Shown piece by piece: positions 23,415 through 31,028 of a DNA stretch of 47,354 nt. Position numbers and translations under genes: made by a program. The notes beneath the pieces are model-generated. The model did no database searches. It was not told the DNA's origin and saw nothing but the letters and a program-made list of their open reading frames with translations. The stretch lies in assembly GCA_021786265.1 (NCBI GenBank), contig JAJYNP010000089.1:1-47354 (forward strand). Reading direction: 5' to 3'. Within the stretch, counting starts at the first letter, position 1. Each line of letters starts with the position of its first letter. This stretch comes from Chloroflexota bacterium (lineage in GTDB: Bacteria; Chloroflexota; Limnocylindria; Limnocylindrales; CSP1-4).

Positions 23415-24596
23415 ATGACTTCCCCGCACCAGCGGCCCCTCCTCGTGCCCCCGGATGCCGTCGTGGATCCCCGGGTGGGCGCGCATGGGCCGGCGCTCGT
23501 TGCTCTCGAAGACGGGGCGGTCTTCCCGGGCGTCGCCTTCGGGGCACCGGTCCCGGCGGGCGGCGATCTCGTCGCCAACACGAGCCAGACCGGCTATCAG
23601 GAGGTCTGCACCGACCCGTCGTATGCCGGACAGGTGGTGGTGATGACCTACCCGCTGATCGGCAACTACGGGCGCCTCGTTGAGGACGATCAGTCGGAGC
23701 GGCCGTGGCTGCGGGCCCTCGTCGTCGCCCACGCCACCGCGGCGGTGGTGGGCCGGGCTCGGCAGATCGTCCACCTTCTCCGCGCCAACGGTGTCCCGGC
23801 GATCGCGGGCGTCGACACGCGTGCGCTGGCGCGCCATCTGCGCGAGACCGGAGCCCAGCGGGCGTACGTGACGGCCCCTGGCGACGTCGACCGGGAGGCG
23901 GCGGTGGAGGCCGCGCGCGCCCTCCCGCGCTGGGAGGACGAGGACTTCGTGGACCAGGTGTCGGCGCCCGACCCGTACGACGTGGGGGCCGGCGACGGGC
24001 CGCTCGTCGCCGTGGTGGACTTCGGCCTCAAGGCGAACATCGTGCGGGGGCTCCGGCGGCGCGGAGCCCGCGTCCGCGTGCTGCCGCACGTCGTCGGGCC
24101 GGCCGAGGCACTCGCGCCGGGCATCGACGGCCTGGTGCTGTCGCCCGGACCCGGGGACCCGGCCCGCCTGGCCGGACCCGTGGCGCTCGCGCAGGCCGCG
24201 CTCGCCGACGGCCGGCCTCTGCTGGGGATCTGCCTGGGCCACCAGCTGGTCGGGCTCGCGGCCGGAGGAGAGACGCGCCGGCTCCGCTTCGGCCACCATG
24301 GCGCGAACCACCCGGTCCAGGACCTGGGGTCGGGGCGGGTACAGGTCACCGCGCAGAACCACGAGGTCCAGGTGGTCGGCGAGAGCATCCGGTCCTCGAG
24401 CGGGTTCTACGTGAGCCAGCGCAACCTGAACGACGGGTCGGTCGAGGGGCTGCGCCACTCGGAGCTGCCTGTCGAGTCGGTGCAGTACCACCCAGAGGGA
24501 TCGCCTGGACCCCTGGACGCGCTGGAGGTGTTCGACCGGTTCGTGGAGCACGTGAAGCGCGGCGAGCGGGGCCCCATCCGGCCGGTGACCGCGTGA
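23415..24596 (+). CDS. carA: Carbamoyl-phosphate synthase small (glutaminase) subunit
   Basis: A protein of 393 aa. It hydrolyses glutamine and passes ammonia to CarB for carbamoyl phosphate, the precursor of pyrimidines and arginine. The N-terminal CPSase domain has N-T-S-Q-T-G-Y-Q-E-V (usually N-T-A-M-T-G-Y-Q-E). The C-terminal class I amidotransferase has S-P-G-P-G-D-P, nucleophile Cys in G-I-C-L-G-H-Q, and His/Glu in Q-Y-H-P-E-G-S-P. The ATG at 23415 leaves about 25 residues before the usual start of homology, so initiation slightly downstream is possible. Its TGA overlaps the carB GTG by 4 bp. Confidence 0.96.
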   Translation: MTSPHQRPLLVPPDAVVDPRVGAHGPALVALEDGAVFPGVAFGAPVPAGGDLVANTSQTGYQEVCTDPSYAGQVVVMTYPLIGNYGRLVEDDQSERPWLRALVVAHATAAVVGRARQIVHLLRANGVPAIAGVDTRALARHLRETGAQRAYVTAPGDVDREAAVEAARALPRWEDEDFVDQVSAPDPYDVGAGDGPLVAVVDFGLKANIVRGLRRRGARVRVLPHVVGPAEALAPGIDGLVLSPGPGDPARLAGPVALAQAALADGRPLLGICLGHQLVGLAAGGETRRLRFGHHGANHPVQDLGSGRVQVTAQNHEVQVVGESIRSSSGFYVSQRNLNDGSVEGLRHSELPVESVQYHPEGSPGPLDALEVFDRFVEHVKRGERGPIRPVTA

Positions 24597-27500
24597 TTGC
24601 CGGCGAGCGTGCTCCTGCGGGATCCGGAGCTCGACCCAGAACGGTCCTCATCCTGGGTTCGGGGCCCGTGGTGATCGGCCAGGCGGCGGAGTTCGACTAC
24701 GCGGGGACCCAGGCGTGCCGCGCGCTGCGGGACGAGGGCGTCCGCACGGTCCTGCTCAACTCGAACCCGGCCACCATCATGACCGACCCCGGCGTCGCGG
24801 ACGTGGTGTACCTCGAGCCGCTGACGGTGGAGACCGTCGAACGCGTCATCGAGCGCGAGCGACCGGACGGCGTCCTGGCCGGGCTGGGCGGGCAGACCGC
24901 CCTCAACCTGGCGGTGGCACTCTCGCGGGAAGGGGTCCTGGAGCGCACGGGGGTCCCGCTCCTCGGCACGCCGCTCGAGGCGATCGAGATGGCCGAGGAC
25001 CGGGAGCGGTTCCGCGGGTTGCTCGAGCGGATCGGGCAGCCGTACCCGCCGTCGGAGATCGTGCAGGGCGCCACGGAGGCGGAGCGGCAGGCGTCCGCCG
25101 CCCGCGCGCTCGAACGGATCGGGCTGCCGGCCATCATCCGGCCGGCGTTCACGCTCGGCGGCACCGGGGGCGGCATCGTGGAGGCCGAGGCCGCCTACCA
25201 CGAGCGGGTGCGCACCGGGCTCCGCGCGAGCCCCATCGGCCAGGTGATCGTGGAGCGCTGCCTGGTCGGGTGGCAGGAGATCGAATACGAGGTGATGCGC
25301 GACGCCGACGACACGTGCATCGCGGTCTGCTCGATGGAGAACGTCGATCCACTGGGAGTGCACACGGGCGACTCGATCGTGGTGGCGCCCGTGCAGACGC
25401 TCCCCGACCAGGTTCACCAGCGGCTGCGGTCCGCGGCGCTGTCGATCATCCGTGCCCTGGGGGTGGAGGGCGGCTGCAACGTGCAGTTCGCGCTGTCGCC
25501 GGACGGGCGCGAGCACGCGGTGATCGAGGTCAACCCCCGGGTGAGCCGCTCGTCGGCGCTGGCCTCGAAGGCGACCGGCTACCCCATCGCCCGCGTGGCG
25601 GCGCAGATCGCGATCGGGCGCCGGCTGGCGGAGATCCCGAACGCGGTCACCGGCACCACGGTGGCGGCCTTCGAGCCGGCGCTCGACTACGTGGTGGTCA
25701 AGCTGCCGCGGTTCCCATTCGACAAGTTCCCGGGCGCCGACCGCACGCTGGGCTCGCAGATGAAGGCGACCGGCGAGGTGATGGCGATCGACCGGACGTT
25801 CGGCTCCGCGCTGAACAAGGCGCTGCGGGGGCTCGAGCAGGCCGGCGCCGGGCTGCTGGTGGAGGATCCGGCCTGGGGGCCGACCCTCGACTACCTGGCC
25901 GGGCCGGTGGCGCGCAATGACGACGGCGGGCGGGGCGATGAGGGAGGGCGCATGTCCGGGGCGCCGCGGCGTGGCGGTGACGATCGCGGCCCGCGCGCGG
26001 GGAGCGCTCTGCGGCGGGAGGAGCTGGTCGGCGAGGTGTTCGTCGGCGACGACGGGCTCGTCTGCGCGAACCGGGCAAACGCCGTCGCGGCGGCGCGGCC
26101 GGTGGTGCTGCGGCGCTTCCTGGCTCCCTCGGACTCCCGGCTCTGGCGGCTGCTCGCGCTGCTCCGCCGCGGGTCGCAGGCGCAGGAGCTCCAGCAGGTC
26201 ACCGGGATCGCGCCGTGGTTCCTGGCCGAGATGGAGCGGCTGGTCGACCTGGAGGGACGGCTCCGGGAGGCCCGGTTCGAGGCAGGGCGGACCGGCCGCG
26301 TCCCCGACGCGCTGCTGGTCTCGGCAAAGCGGGCCGCGTTCGGCGACCGGGACATCGCCACGCTGACGGGCCTCTCGCCGGCGATGATCGCCGGACAGCG
26401 CCATGCGATGGGGCTCGAACCGGGCTACGCGATGGTCGACACGTGCGCGGCCGAGTTCGCCGCGGCCACGCCGTACTTCTACTCGACATACGCGGCCGCC
26501 GGGTCCCCGCCCGAGGCGCCTCCCGTCGAGCGCCCGGCTGCGCTCGTCATCGGGTCGGGGCCCGTGCGGATCGGGCAGGGGATCGAGTTCGACTACTGCG
26601 CCGTCCGTGCGGCCGAGACGCTGAGGGCCGACGGCTGGCAGGCCGTGATGGTGAACTCGAACCCCGAGACCGTGTCGACCGACTTCGACGCGTCCTCGCG
26701 GCTCTATTTCGAACCGCTGGACATGGAGAGCGTGCTGTCCGTGATCCGGGCCGAGGGCGGGCTCGAGGTGCCCCTGGGCGCGCTCGTCCAGTTCGGAGGC
26801 CAGACCCCGCTGAACCTCGCCGCGCCGCTGGCCGCCGCCGGGGTGACGCTGCTCGGGACCGACCTCGAGACCATCGACCTGGCTGAGGAGCGGACCCGCT
26901 TCGCCGCGCTCCTGGACCGGCTCGGGGTGCCGCAACCGCCGGGGGGGATGGCGAGCTCGGTCGAGGAGGCGCTCGAGGTTGCGCGCCGGGTCGGGTATCC
27001 CGTGATCGTCCGGCCGAGTTTCGTGATCGGGGGCCTCGCGATCGACTTCGCGTACGGCCCCGCCGAGCTCGCCGCGCACCTGCGCGCCGCGGCCGTGGTC
27101 GACCCCGATCGTCCGGTGCGCATCGACGCGTACCTGGAGGGGCTCGAGGTCGACGTCGACGTCGTGTGCGACGGGCGCCGCATGCTGGTACCGGGCCTGA
27201 TCGAGCACGTCGAGCGGGCCGGCGTGCATTCGGGCGACTCGATCGGCGTGTATCCCCCGCAGCGCCTGGCGGATGGCGATCGCGACCTCATCCTCGAGAG
27301 CCTGCGACGCGTGGCGCTCGCGCTCGGCGCCCGCGGGCTCCTCAACGCGCAGTACATCGTGCGGGACGACGGCGTGTTCCTGCTGGAGGTCAACCCCCGG
27401 GCGAGCCGCACGGTCCCGTTCCTGTCGAAGGTCACCGGCGTCCCGATGGTGGATCTCGCCACCCGGATCGCCCTCGGTGCCACGCTCGAGGAGCTCGGAT

Positions 27501-28171
27501 GGCCGGACGGGCTCCTGCCGCCCCGGCCGTTCACGGCCGTCAAGGCCCCGGTCTTCTCGACGGCGAAGCTTCGCGGCGTCGATCCCTCCCTCGGGCCGGC
27601 CATGCGATCGACTGGCGAGGTGATCGGGATCCACCGAGACCCGCGCGTGGCGATGGCGAAGTCGCTGCTGGCCGCGTCACTCCGGCCGCCGCTGCCGGGG
27701 CCAGACGGCGCGCTCGTGCTGCTCTCGCTGGCCGACCGCGACAAGCCGCGCCTGCCGGAGCTCGCGGCGGCGCTCGCCGAGGCCGGCTACCGGTTCGCGG
27801 CGACCCACGGGACCGCGACCGCGCTCCGCGCGCTCGGGCATGCCGCCCGCGAGGTGGGCCGGCTCAGCGAGGACGGGGGACGTGACCCCGACATCCTGGC
27901 CGCGATCTCCTCCGGCGAAGTGCGGCTCGTGGTGAACACGCCGTCCCCGGAGACCGGCGTAATCAGGGACGCGGCGCACATCCGCCAGGCGACCGTGGCC
28001 GAGGGGATCCTCTGTTTCACCACCATCGAGACGGCGATCGAGGCCGCTCGCTCGCTCGACCCTGCCGTCGTGGCTGCCTGTGCCGACGTTCGGCCGCTCG
28101 GTGAGTGGCAGCCGGTACCCGCCGGCGCGGCCACATCCGGCACCGCCTGGGGCGCGAAGAACGGAGCATGA
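24593..28171 (+). CDS. carB: Carbamoyl-phosphate synthase large subunit
   Basis: A protein of 1192 aa against about 1073 in E. coli. It has two homologous synthetase halves, each with an ATP-grasp domain: L-I-L-G-S-G-P-V-V-I-G-Q and G-G-T-G-G-G-I in the first, V-I-G-S-G-P-V-R-I-G-Q-G in the second. The E-V-N-P-R metal motif is present in both halves. A C-terminal MGS-like allosteric domain starts near residue 1040. The extra length is mostly an insertion of about 80 residues between the first synthetase half and the oligomerisation domain (about 430-510), starting with a Gly/Asp/Arg-rich stretch. GTG 24593 overlaps the carA stop (GTGA). The gene 3' of it overlaps as ATGA. Confidence 0.96.
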   Translation: MIAGERAPAGSGARPRTVLILGSGPVVIGQAAEFDYAGTQACRALRDEGVRTVLLNSNPATIMTDPGVADVVYLEPLTVETVERVIERERPDGVLAGLGGQTALNLAVALSREGVLERTGVPLLGTPLEAIEMAEDRERFRGLLERIGQPYPPSEIVQGATEAERQASAARALERIGLPAIIRPAFTLGGTGGGIVEAEAAYHERVRTGLRASPIGQVIVERCLVGWQEIEYEVMRDADDTCIAVCSMENVDPLGVHTGDSIVVAPVQTLPDQVHQRLRSAALSIIRALGVEGGCNVQFALSPDGREHAVIEVNPRVSRSSALASKATGYPIARVAAQIAIGRRLAEIPNAVTGTTVAAFEPALDYVVVKLPRFPFDKFPGADRTLGSQMKATGEVMAIDRTFGSALNKALRGLEQAGAGLLVEDPAWGPTLDYLAGPVARNDDGGRGDEGGRMSGAPRRGGDDRGPRAGSALRREELVGEVFVGDDGLVCANRANAVAAARPVVLRRFLAPSDSRLWRLLALLRRGSQAQELQQVTGIAPWFLAEMERLVDLEGRLREARFEAGRTGRVPDALLVSAKRAAFGDRDIATLTGLSPAMIAGQRHAMGLEPGYAMVDTCAAEFAAATPYFYSTYAAAGSPPEAPPVERPAALVIGSGPVRIGQGIEFDYCAVRAAETLRADGWQAVMVNSNPETVSTDFDASSRLYFEPLDMESVLSVIRAEGGLEVPLGALVQFGGQTPLNLAAPLAAAGVTLLGTDLETIDLAEERTRFAALLDRLGVPQPPGGMASSVEEALEVARRVGYPVIVRPSFVIGGLAIDFAYGPAELAAHLRAAAVVDPDRPVRIDAYLEGLEVDVDVVCDGRRMLVPGLIEHVERAGVHSGDSIGVYPPQRLADGDRDLILESLRRVALALGARGLLNAQYIVRDDGVFLLEVNPRASRTVPFLSKVTGVPMVDLATRIALGATLEELGWPDGLLPPRPFTAVKAPVFSTAKLRGVDPSLGPAMRSTGEVIGIHRDPRVAMAKSLLAASLRPPLPGPDGALVLLSLADRDKPRLPELAAALAEAGYRFAATHGTATALRALGHAAREVGRLSEDGGRDPDILAAISSGEVRLVVNTPSPETGVIRDAAHIRQATVAEGILCFTTIETAIEAARSLDPAVVAACADVRPLGEWQPVPAGAATSGTAWGAKNGA

Positions 28172-28563
28172 GCAGCAACCCGCCCGCCGCGGCCTACGTG
28201 CCTGGCACGTGCAATATCGGACCGGTGGAGGTGGCGACGCGTCGCCACGCGGCCGTGGCCGCGACCGCAGCGACGCTGGCGCTGGGCGCGCTGGTGCTGG
28301 CCGTCGGTGCCCCGCGAGGGGCCCGCATGCTCGTCGGCATCCCCGTCGCCGGGACGGTCGTGGCGTGGCTGCAGGTCCGGAACCGGTTCTGCGTCGCGTA
28401 CGCCACGCGTGGTGTCTTCAACGTGTCGGCGCGCCTCGGGGCAGCGTCTCCGGTGGCGGACCGGGAGGCCCGGGGTGAAGATCGGCGGCGGGCCGTCAGC
28501 ATGATCGCGTCAGCCGCGGCGATCGGCGTCGCGGCCGGGCTCGCCCTGTACCTGCTGCCCTGA
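28168..28563 (+). CDS. Small two-TM membrane protein coupled to carB
   Basis: A protein of 131 aa that I cannot name. It starts MSSNPPAAAYVPGTCNIGP; the Y-V-P-G-T-C-N-I-G-P block followed by E-V-A-T-R-R reads like a conserved cytoplasmic head. Two hydrophobic segments follow (about 29-47 and 50-66), then a loop with R-F-C-V-A-Y-A-T-R-G-V-F-N, and a last TM near the C-terminus (about 110-130). Two lone cysteines (in P-G-T-C-N and R-F-C-V) could be functional. The ATG overlaps the carB stop (ATGA), so it is translated with the carAB operon, though nothing in it suggests a pyrimidine role. Confidence 0.75.
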   Translation: MSSNPPAAAYVPGTCNIGPVEVATRRHAAVAATAATLALGALVLAVGAPRGARMLVGIPVAGTVVAWLQVRNRFCVAYATRGVFNVSARLGAASPVADREARGEDRRRAVSMIASAAAIGVAAGLALYLLP

Positions 28564-28613
28564 CGCGAGCCGCGCTGCCCTGGCGCGAGCCGTGCCTGGC
28601 GCGCCCGCGTCGC

Positions 28614-28835
28614 TCAGTGCGCCCGGTCGGAGAGCCTCGGCTCGCCCGCGACCGCCGCCCCGACCGCCTCCAGGGCGTGCCCGAGGCGGATCCGGAACGC
28701 GCCCGGCACGGGACGAGCGCCGGCCCTCGCCACCCGGGCGAGCCGTTCGTCCGCCGCTTCGGCGCGCAGCGCGGTGATCCGGTCGTGGATCACCGCGCTC
28801 GCCAGTGTGTCGCCGTGAGTCATCTGCCAGTCCAT
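28614..28835 (-). CDS. Small hypothetical protein, probable ArsR-regulator target
   Basis: A protein of 73 aa starting MDWQMTHGDTLASAVIHDRI. It is helical and charged, with a C-terminal amphipathic or membrane-edge segment (R-L-G-H-A-L-E-A-V-G-A-A-V-A-G). I do not recognise a function. GAGAGGA lies 8 nt before the ATG, supporting a real gene. It lies downstream of the ArsR-type gene on the same strand, with 122 bp between them that contain the inverted repeat GTTAG-N8-CTAAC also found in front of the regulator itself. Control by that regulator is therefore likely (inference). Confidence 0.6.
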   Translation of the reverse strand: MDWQMTHGDTLASAVIHDRITALRAEAADERLARVARAGARPVPGAFRIRLGHALEAVGAAVAGEPRLSDRAH

Positions 28836-28899
28836 GTCGGTGTTCCTCTCGCCGTCCCCTCGATCATCGTGGTTGATCGTGCATCTTCGTCATGTGGTC

Positions 28900-28917
28900 G
28901 TTAGTCAGTGATCTAAC
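28900..28917. promoter_or_regulatory. Inverted repeat GTTAG-N8-CTAAC (candidate ArsR-type operator, copy 2)
   Basis: GTTAG at 28900-28904 and CTAAC at 28913-28917 with an 8-bp gap, in the spacer between the ArsR-type gene and the small downstream gene. Arms and gap length are identical to the copy at 30099-30118. Confidence 0.6.
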
Positions 28918-28957
28918 TCGTCGGTGGTCCGTGGCGGCCGGTACGCCCCGTGATGCG

Positions 28958-30073
28958 TCAGGACAGGTAGCGCCTGAGCTCGGTTCCCGCCTCGTCGAGC
29001 CGCTCCCGCCGCAGCGTGTAGTACGTCATGGTCCCCTCGTCGGTGACCGTCACCAGCCCGGCCGCCCTCAACTGGGCGAGGTGGTGCTTGATGGTCGGTT
29101 TCGACAGTTCCATCTGCTGCGCGATCTCGGTCAGGTACATGTCCCGGTCCGCGAGGAGGCGCAGGATCCGGAGCCGCTGCGGGTCGCCGAGCGCGCGATA
29201 GAGCAGCACCGTCCCCGACGGCGCCTCCCACGGCCCCTGCTCGCCCAGCGCGGCGTCGGCGACGGGATAGCAGAAAAGCCGCCAGCCCTGGCCCGCGATG
29301 ACCCAGTTGTAGGGCCGCGCAAAGTAGCTGGGCGCGAGCACGACGCGCCGGACCGAGGGATCGGGGAGGAAGCGGATACCCCCGGTGGTCCGCTCGATCA
29401 GTTCGCCCGCGGGCAGCGCGAGATCGGCCTGCCGCGATGCGATGTCCCGGTCCAGGACCCGGTGCACGCGATCCTCCATCGACTGGAAGGGCTCCAGCCA
29501 CGCACGCAGCGCGAGGTGCAGCCGCTCGGCGGTGCCGACGGGGTCGCGCAGGATGGCGCGCAGGGCCGTGAGGCTCCGGCCCTCGACCAGCGAGGACATC
29601 CGCTCCTCGACCGCGGTGCTGGCCTCTCGATCTCCGCCCAGGGCGCGCTCCACGTCCGCCTCGACGGCGCGGTCCGGCGCGTCCTGGGTCCGGCGCAACA
29701 GCGCGCGCGCGACGTCGCGGGGCGGCATCGCCTCGATCGCGGCCACGAGCCCCGCCGCGTCCCGGACCTCTGGATGGGCCAGGACCACGCCGGCGACCTC
29801 GGACGCGACCCCTTCGTGCTCCTCATCGCCGACGAAGGTGCCGGCGCGCACGTCGGCCGGCAGGGCGGCCCGGGCCTGGTGCAGCCAGCGCTGGTCGTCC
29901 GCCGGCAGCTCGGCGGCGTCGACGCCACCCAGCGCCAGGCTCACCAGGAAGTCGTAGGCGGTCCGGGCGTCGAACTCGACGGTGTAGTGCGTGGCCGTCG
30001 CGGATAGCCCGCGCACCAGGGGCCGCTGTTCGGTCACCTGCCGGTTTCGGTTGCGCCCGTCGTTGCGGACCAT
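28958..30073 (-). CDS. ArsR-type winged-helix regulator with large N-terminal sensor domain
   Basis: A protein of 371 aa. The N-terminal 250 residues are an unfamiliar all-helical domain beginning H-Y-T-V-E-F-D-A-R-T-A-Y-D-F-L-V-S-L, resembling the DUF5937-type modules fused to ArsR helices in Gram-positives and Chloroflexota (from memory). The C-terminal 90 residues are a clear ArsR winged helix: L-G-D-P-Q-R-L-R-I-L-R-L-L, T-E-I-A-Q-Q-M-E-L-S-K-P-T-I-K-H-H-L-A-Q-L, then a beta wing. No ArsR metal-binding cysteine pair is seen. Start ATG 30073 coincides with a TACAAT -10-like hexamer; if that is the promoter, the GTG at 30037 would be the real start. Confidence 0.85.
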   Translation of the reverse strand: MVRNDGRNRNRQVTEQRPLVRGLSATATHYTVEFDARTAYDFLVSLALGGVDAAELPADDQRWLHQARAALPADVRAGTFVGDEEHEGVASEVAGVVLAHPEVRDAAGLVAAIEAMPPRDVARALLRRTQDAPDRAVEADVERALGGDREASTAVEERMSSLVEGRSLTALRAILRDPVGTAERLHLALRAWLEPFQSMEDRVHRVLDRDIASRQADLALPAGELIERTTGGIRFLPDPSVRRVVLAPSYFARPYNWVIAGQGWRLFCYPVADAALGEQGPWEAPSGTVLLYRALGDPQRLRILRLLADRDMYLTEIAQQMELSKPTIKHHLAQLRAAGLVTVTDEGTMTYYTLRRERLDEAGTELRRYLS

Positions 30074-30098
30074 TGTAGTGTCATCTCCAACGTCTTAA

Positions 30099-30118
30099 TG
30101 TTAGATGGTAAGCTAACA
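30099..30118. promoter_or_regulatory. Inverted repeat TGTTAG-N8-CTAACA (candidate ArsR-type operator, copy 1)
   Basis: Perfect 6-bp arms (30099-30104 and 30113-30118) with an 8-bp gap, just upstream of the ArsR-type gene. It overlaps the expected -35 position if TACAAT (complement of 30072-30077) is the -10 element. Confidence 0.65.
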
Positions 30119-30221
30119 CCGGACCCCGGCAACGTCAAGACCCCGCCCCCGGTCTGTGGACCCCGCCCCCGGTCCTGCCCCCCGGTCCTGTGGACCGCGC
30201 CCCGGTCCACACCCCGCCCCC

Positions 30222-30345
30222 GGGGTGTGTGGACGACCCGGGGTGTGTGGACGACCCGGGGTGTGTGGACGGCACCGGTGTGTGTGTGGACGGCCCCGGG
30301 GTGTTGGCCTGGGACCCCGGGGTGTGCTGCCCCGCCCCCGAGGTG
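30222..30345. repeat. Degenerate 18-bp tandem repeat
   Basis: The unit GGGGTGTGTGGACGACCC occurs exactly at 30222-30239 and 30240-30257. More degenerate units of 18-22 bp follow up to about 30345, each keeping the GGGGTGTG core. The flanking sequence from 30138 repeats CCCCGCCCCCGG three times. The first unit also pairs with 30205-30216 to form a hairpin (GTCCACACCCCG against CGGGGTGTGTGGAC). Confidence 0.85.
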
Positions 30346-30497
30346 TGTGAACGGCCATACCCCCGGATTCCCCCGGTTGGTGGATGTGGCCTGCGCACTC
30401 GCCGCCCGCGGCGAGCTCGACGCGGTCGCCAGGCAGGCCGTGAAGGGTCACCGGGCGGCGGTGGCTCGAGGCCGCGGGATCCGGGCGCAATTCGACC

Positions 30498-30748
30498 ATC
30501 AGTGAACAGCCGGAGGCTCTCTGCGCGGATGCCGGCGCGTGGGGATTGCCGCGACTGCGCAGCGGCCAGGGCGGGGACGGCCCTGGCCGCGTGGCCCTGT
30601 GCGGCACCGCCACTGGCGCGACAAGGAACCGCCGCTGGCGTGACAGGCTCGAGTGCCCCCACCTCGCCGCCTCAGGCCTGTGCACGGATCGTGGCGAGGC
30701 GCCCCGGGATGCGAGGAACGGGGCCGGCCCCGGCCGCTGTTCACTGAT
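30498..30748. repeat. 251-bp segment bounded by 13-bp inverted repeats
   Basis: ATCAGTGAACAGC at 30498-30510 recurs as its exact reverse complement GCTGTTCACTGAT at 30736-30748. No clear target-site duplication flanks it and no transposase is inside, so it may be a MITE-like remnant or a recombination relic. Inside, a C-C-G-C-C-R-C-T-G-G-C-G block occurs twice (near 30607 and 30628). Confidence 0.5.
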
Positions 30749-30840
30749 CGTGGAAACCGGCAAGGATCGTGGAAACCGGCGAGGATCGCGGAAACCGGCG
30801 AGGATCGCGGAAACCGGCGAGGATCGCGGGAACCGGCAAG
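30746..30840. repeat. 19-bp tandem repeat, five copies
   Basis: The unit GATCGYGGAAACCGGCRAG is repeated head to tail at 30746, 30765, 30784, 30803 and 30822, each exactly 19 bp with one or two substitutions. There are no spacers, so it is not a CRISPR. The 19-bp period does not keep a reading frame. Confidence 0.93.
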
Positions 30841-30866
30841 GCAAGCGTCCACGGGGCCGGGCGTGG

Positions 30867-30945
30867 GGCGCCCCCGGGCGGCGGGGATCGGGCGGGGATC
30901 GGGTGGGTGCCGGCGAGGCGCCCCCGGGCGGCGGGGATCGGGCGG
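30867..30945. repeat. 29-bp direct repeat, two copies
   Basis: An identical 29-bp GC-rich block (GGCGCCCCCGGG... ending in ATCGGGCGG) occupies 30867-30895 and 30917-30945, 50 bp apart start to start. Confidence 0.9.
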
Positions 30946-31028
30946 TCCGCACGCAGGGATGGCACAATCGGCGAGCCGCGCGTCACTGCTCCTCCCGGCA
31001 GGTCGTGCCGGTTCAGATCGGAGGTCTC

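Larger units (their letters stand above)
30119..31028. other. Gene-poor, repeat-rich interval of about 0.9 kb
   Basis: Open frames exist on both strands, but they are Pro/Gly/Arg-rich translations of the repeats and none looks like a conserved protein. The interval holds three repeat arrays, one long inverted repeat and a near-perfect hairpin (30205-30234), annotated separately. CACAAT near 30967 could be a promoter for the M16 gene at 31029. Confidence 0.65.

Noticed and set aside
24407..27634. Antisense open frame of about 1075 codons over carB
   Set aside because: It is a shadow of carB in GC-rich codon usage; the translation is Arg/Glu/His-rich with no domain, while carB on the other strand is unmistakable.
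30378..30505. Plus-frame peptide VDVACALAARGELDAVARQA... as part of a gene
   Set aside because: It looks helical, but upstream it is only a translation of the GC repeats and no start or Shine-Dalgarno supports it.
30222..30945. CRISPR array
   Set aside because: The 18- and 19-bp units are directly adjacent with no unique spacers, and no cas gene is present.
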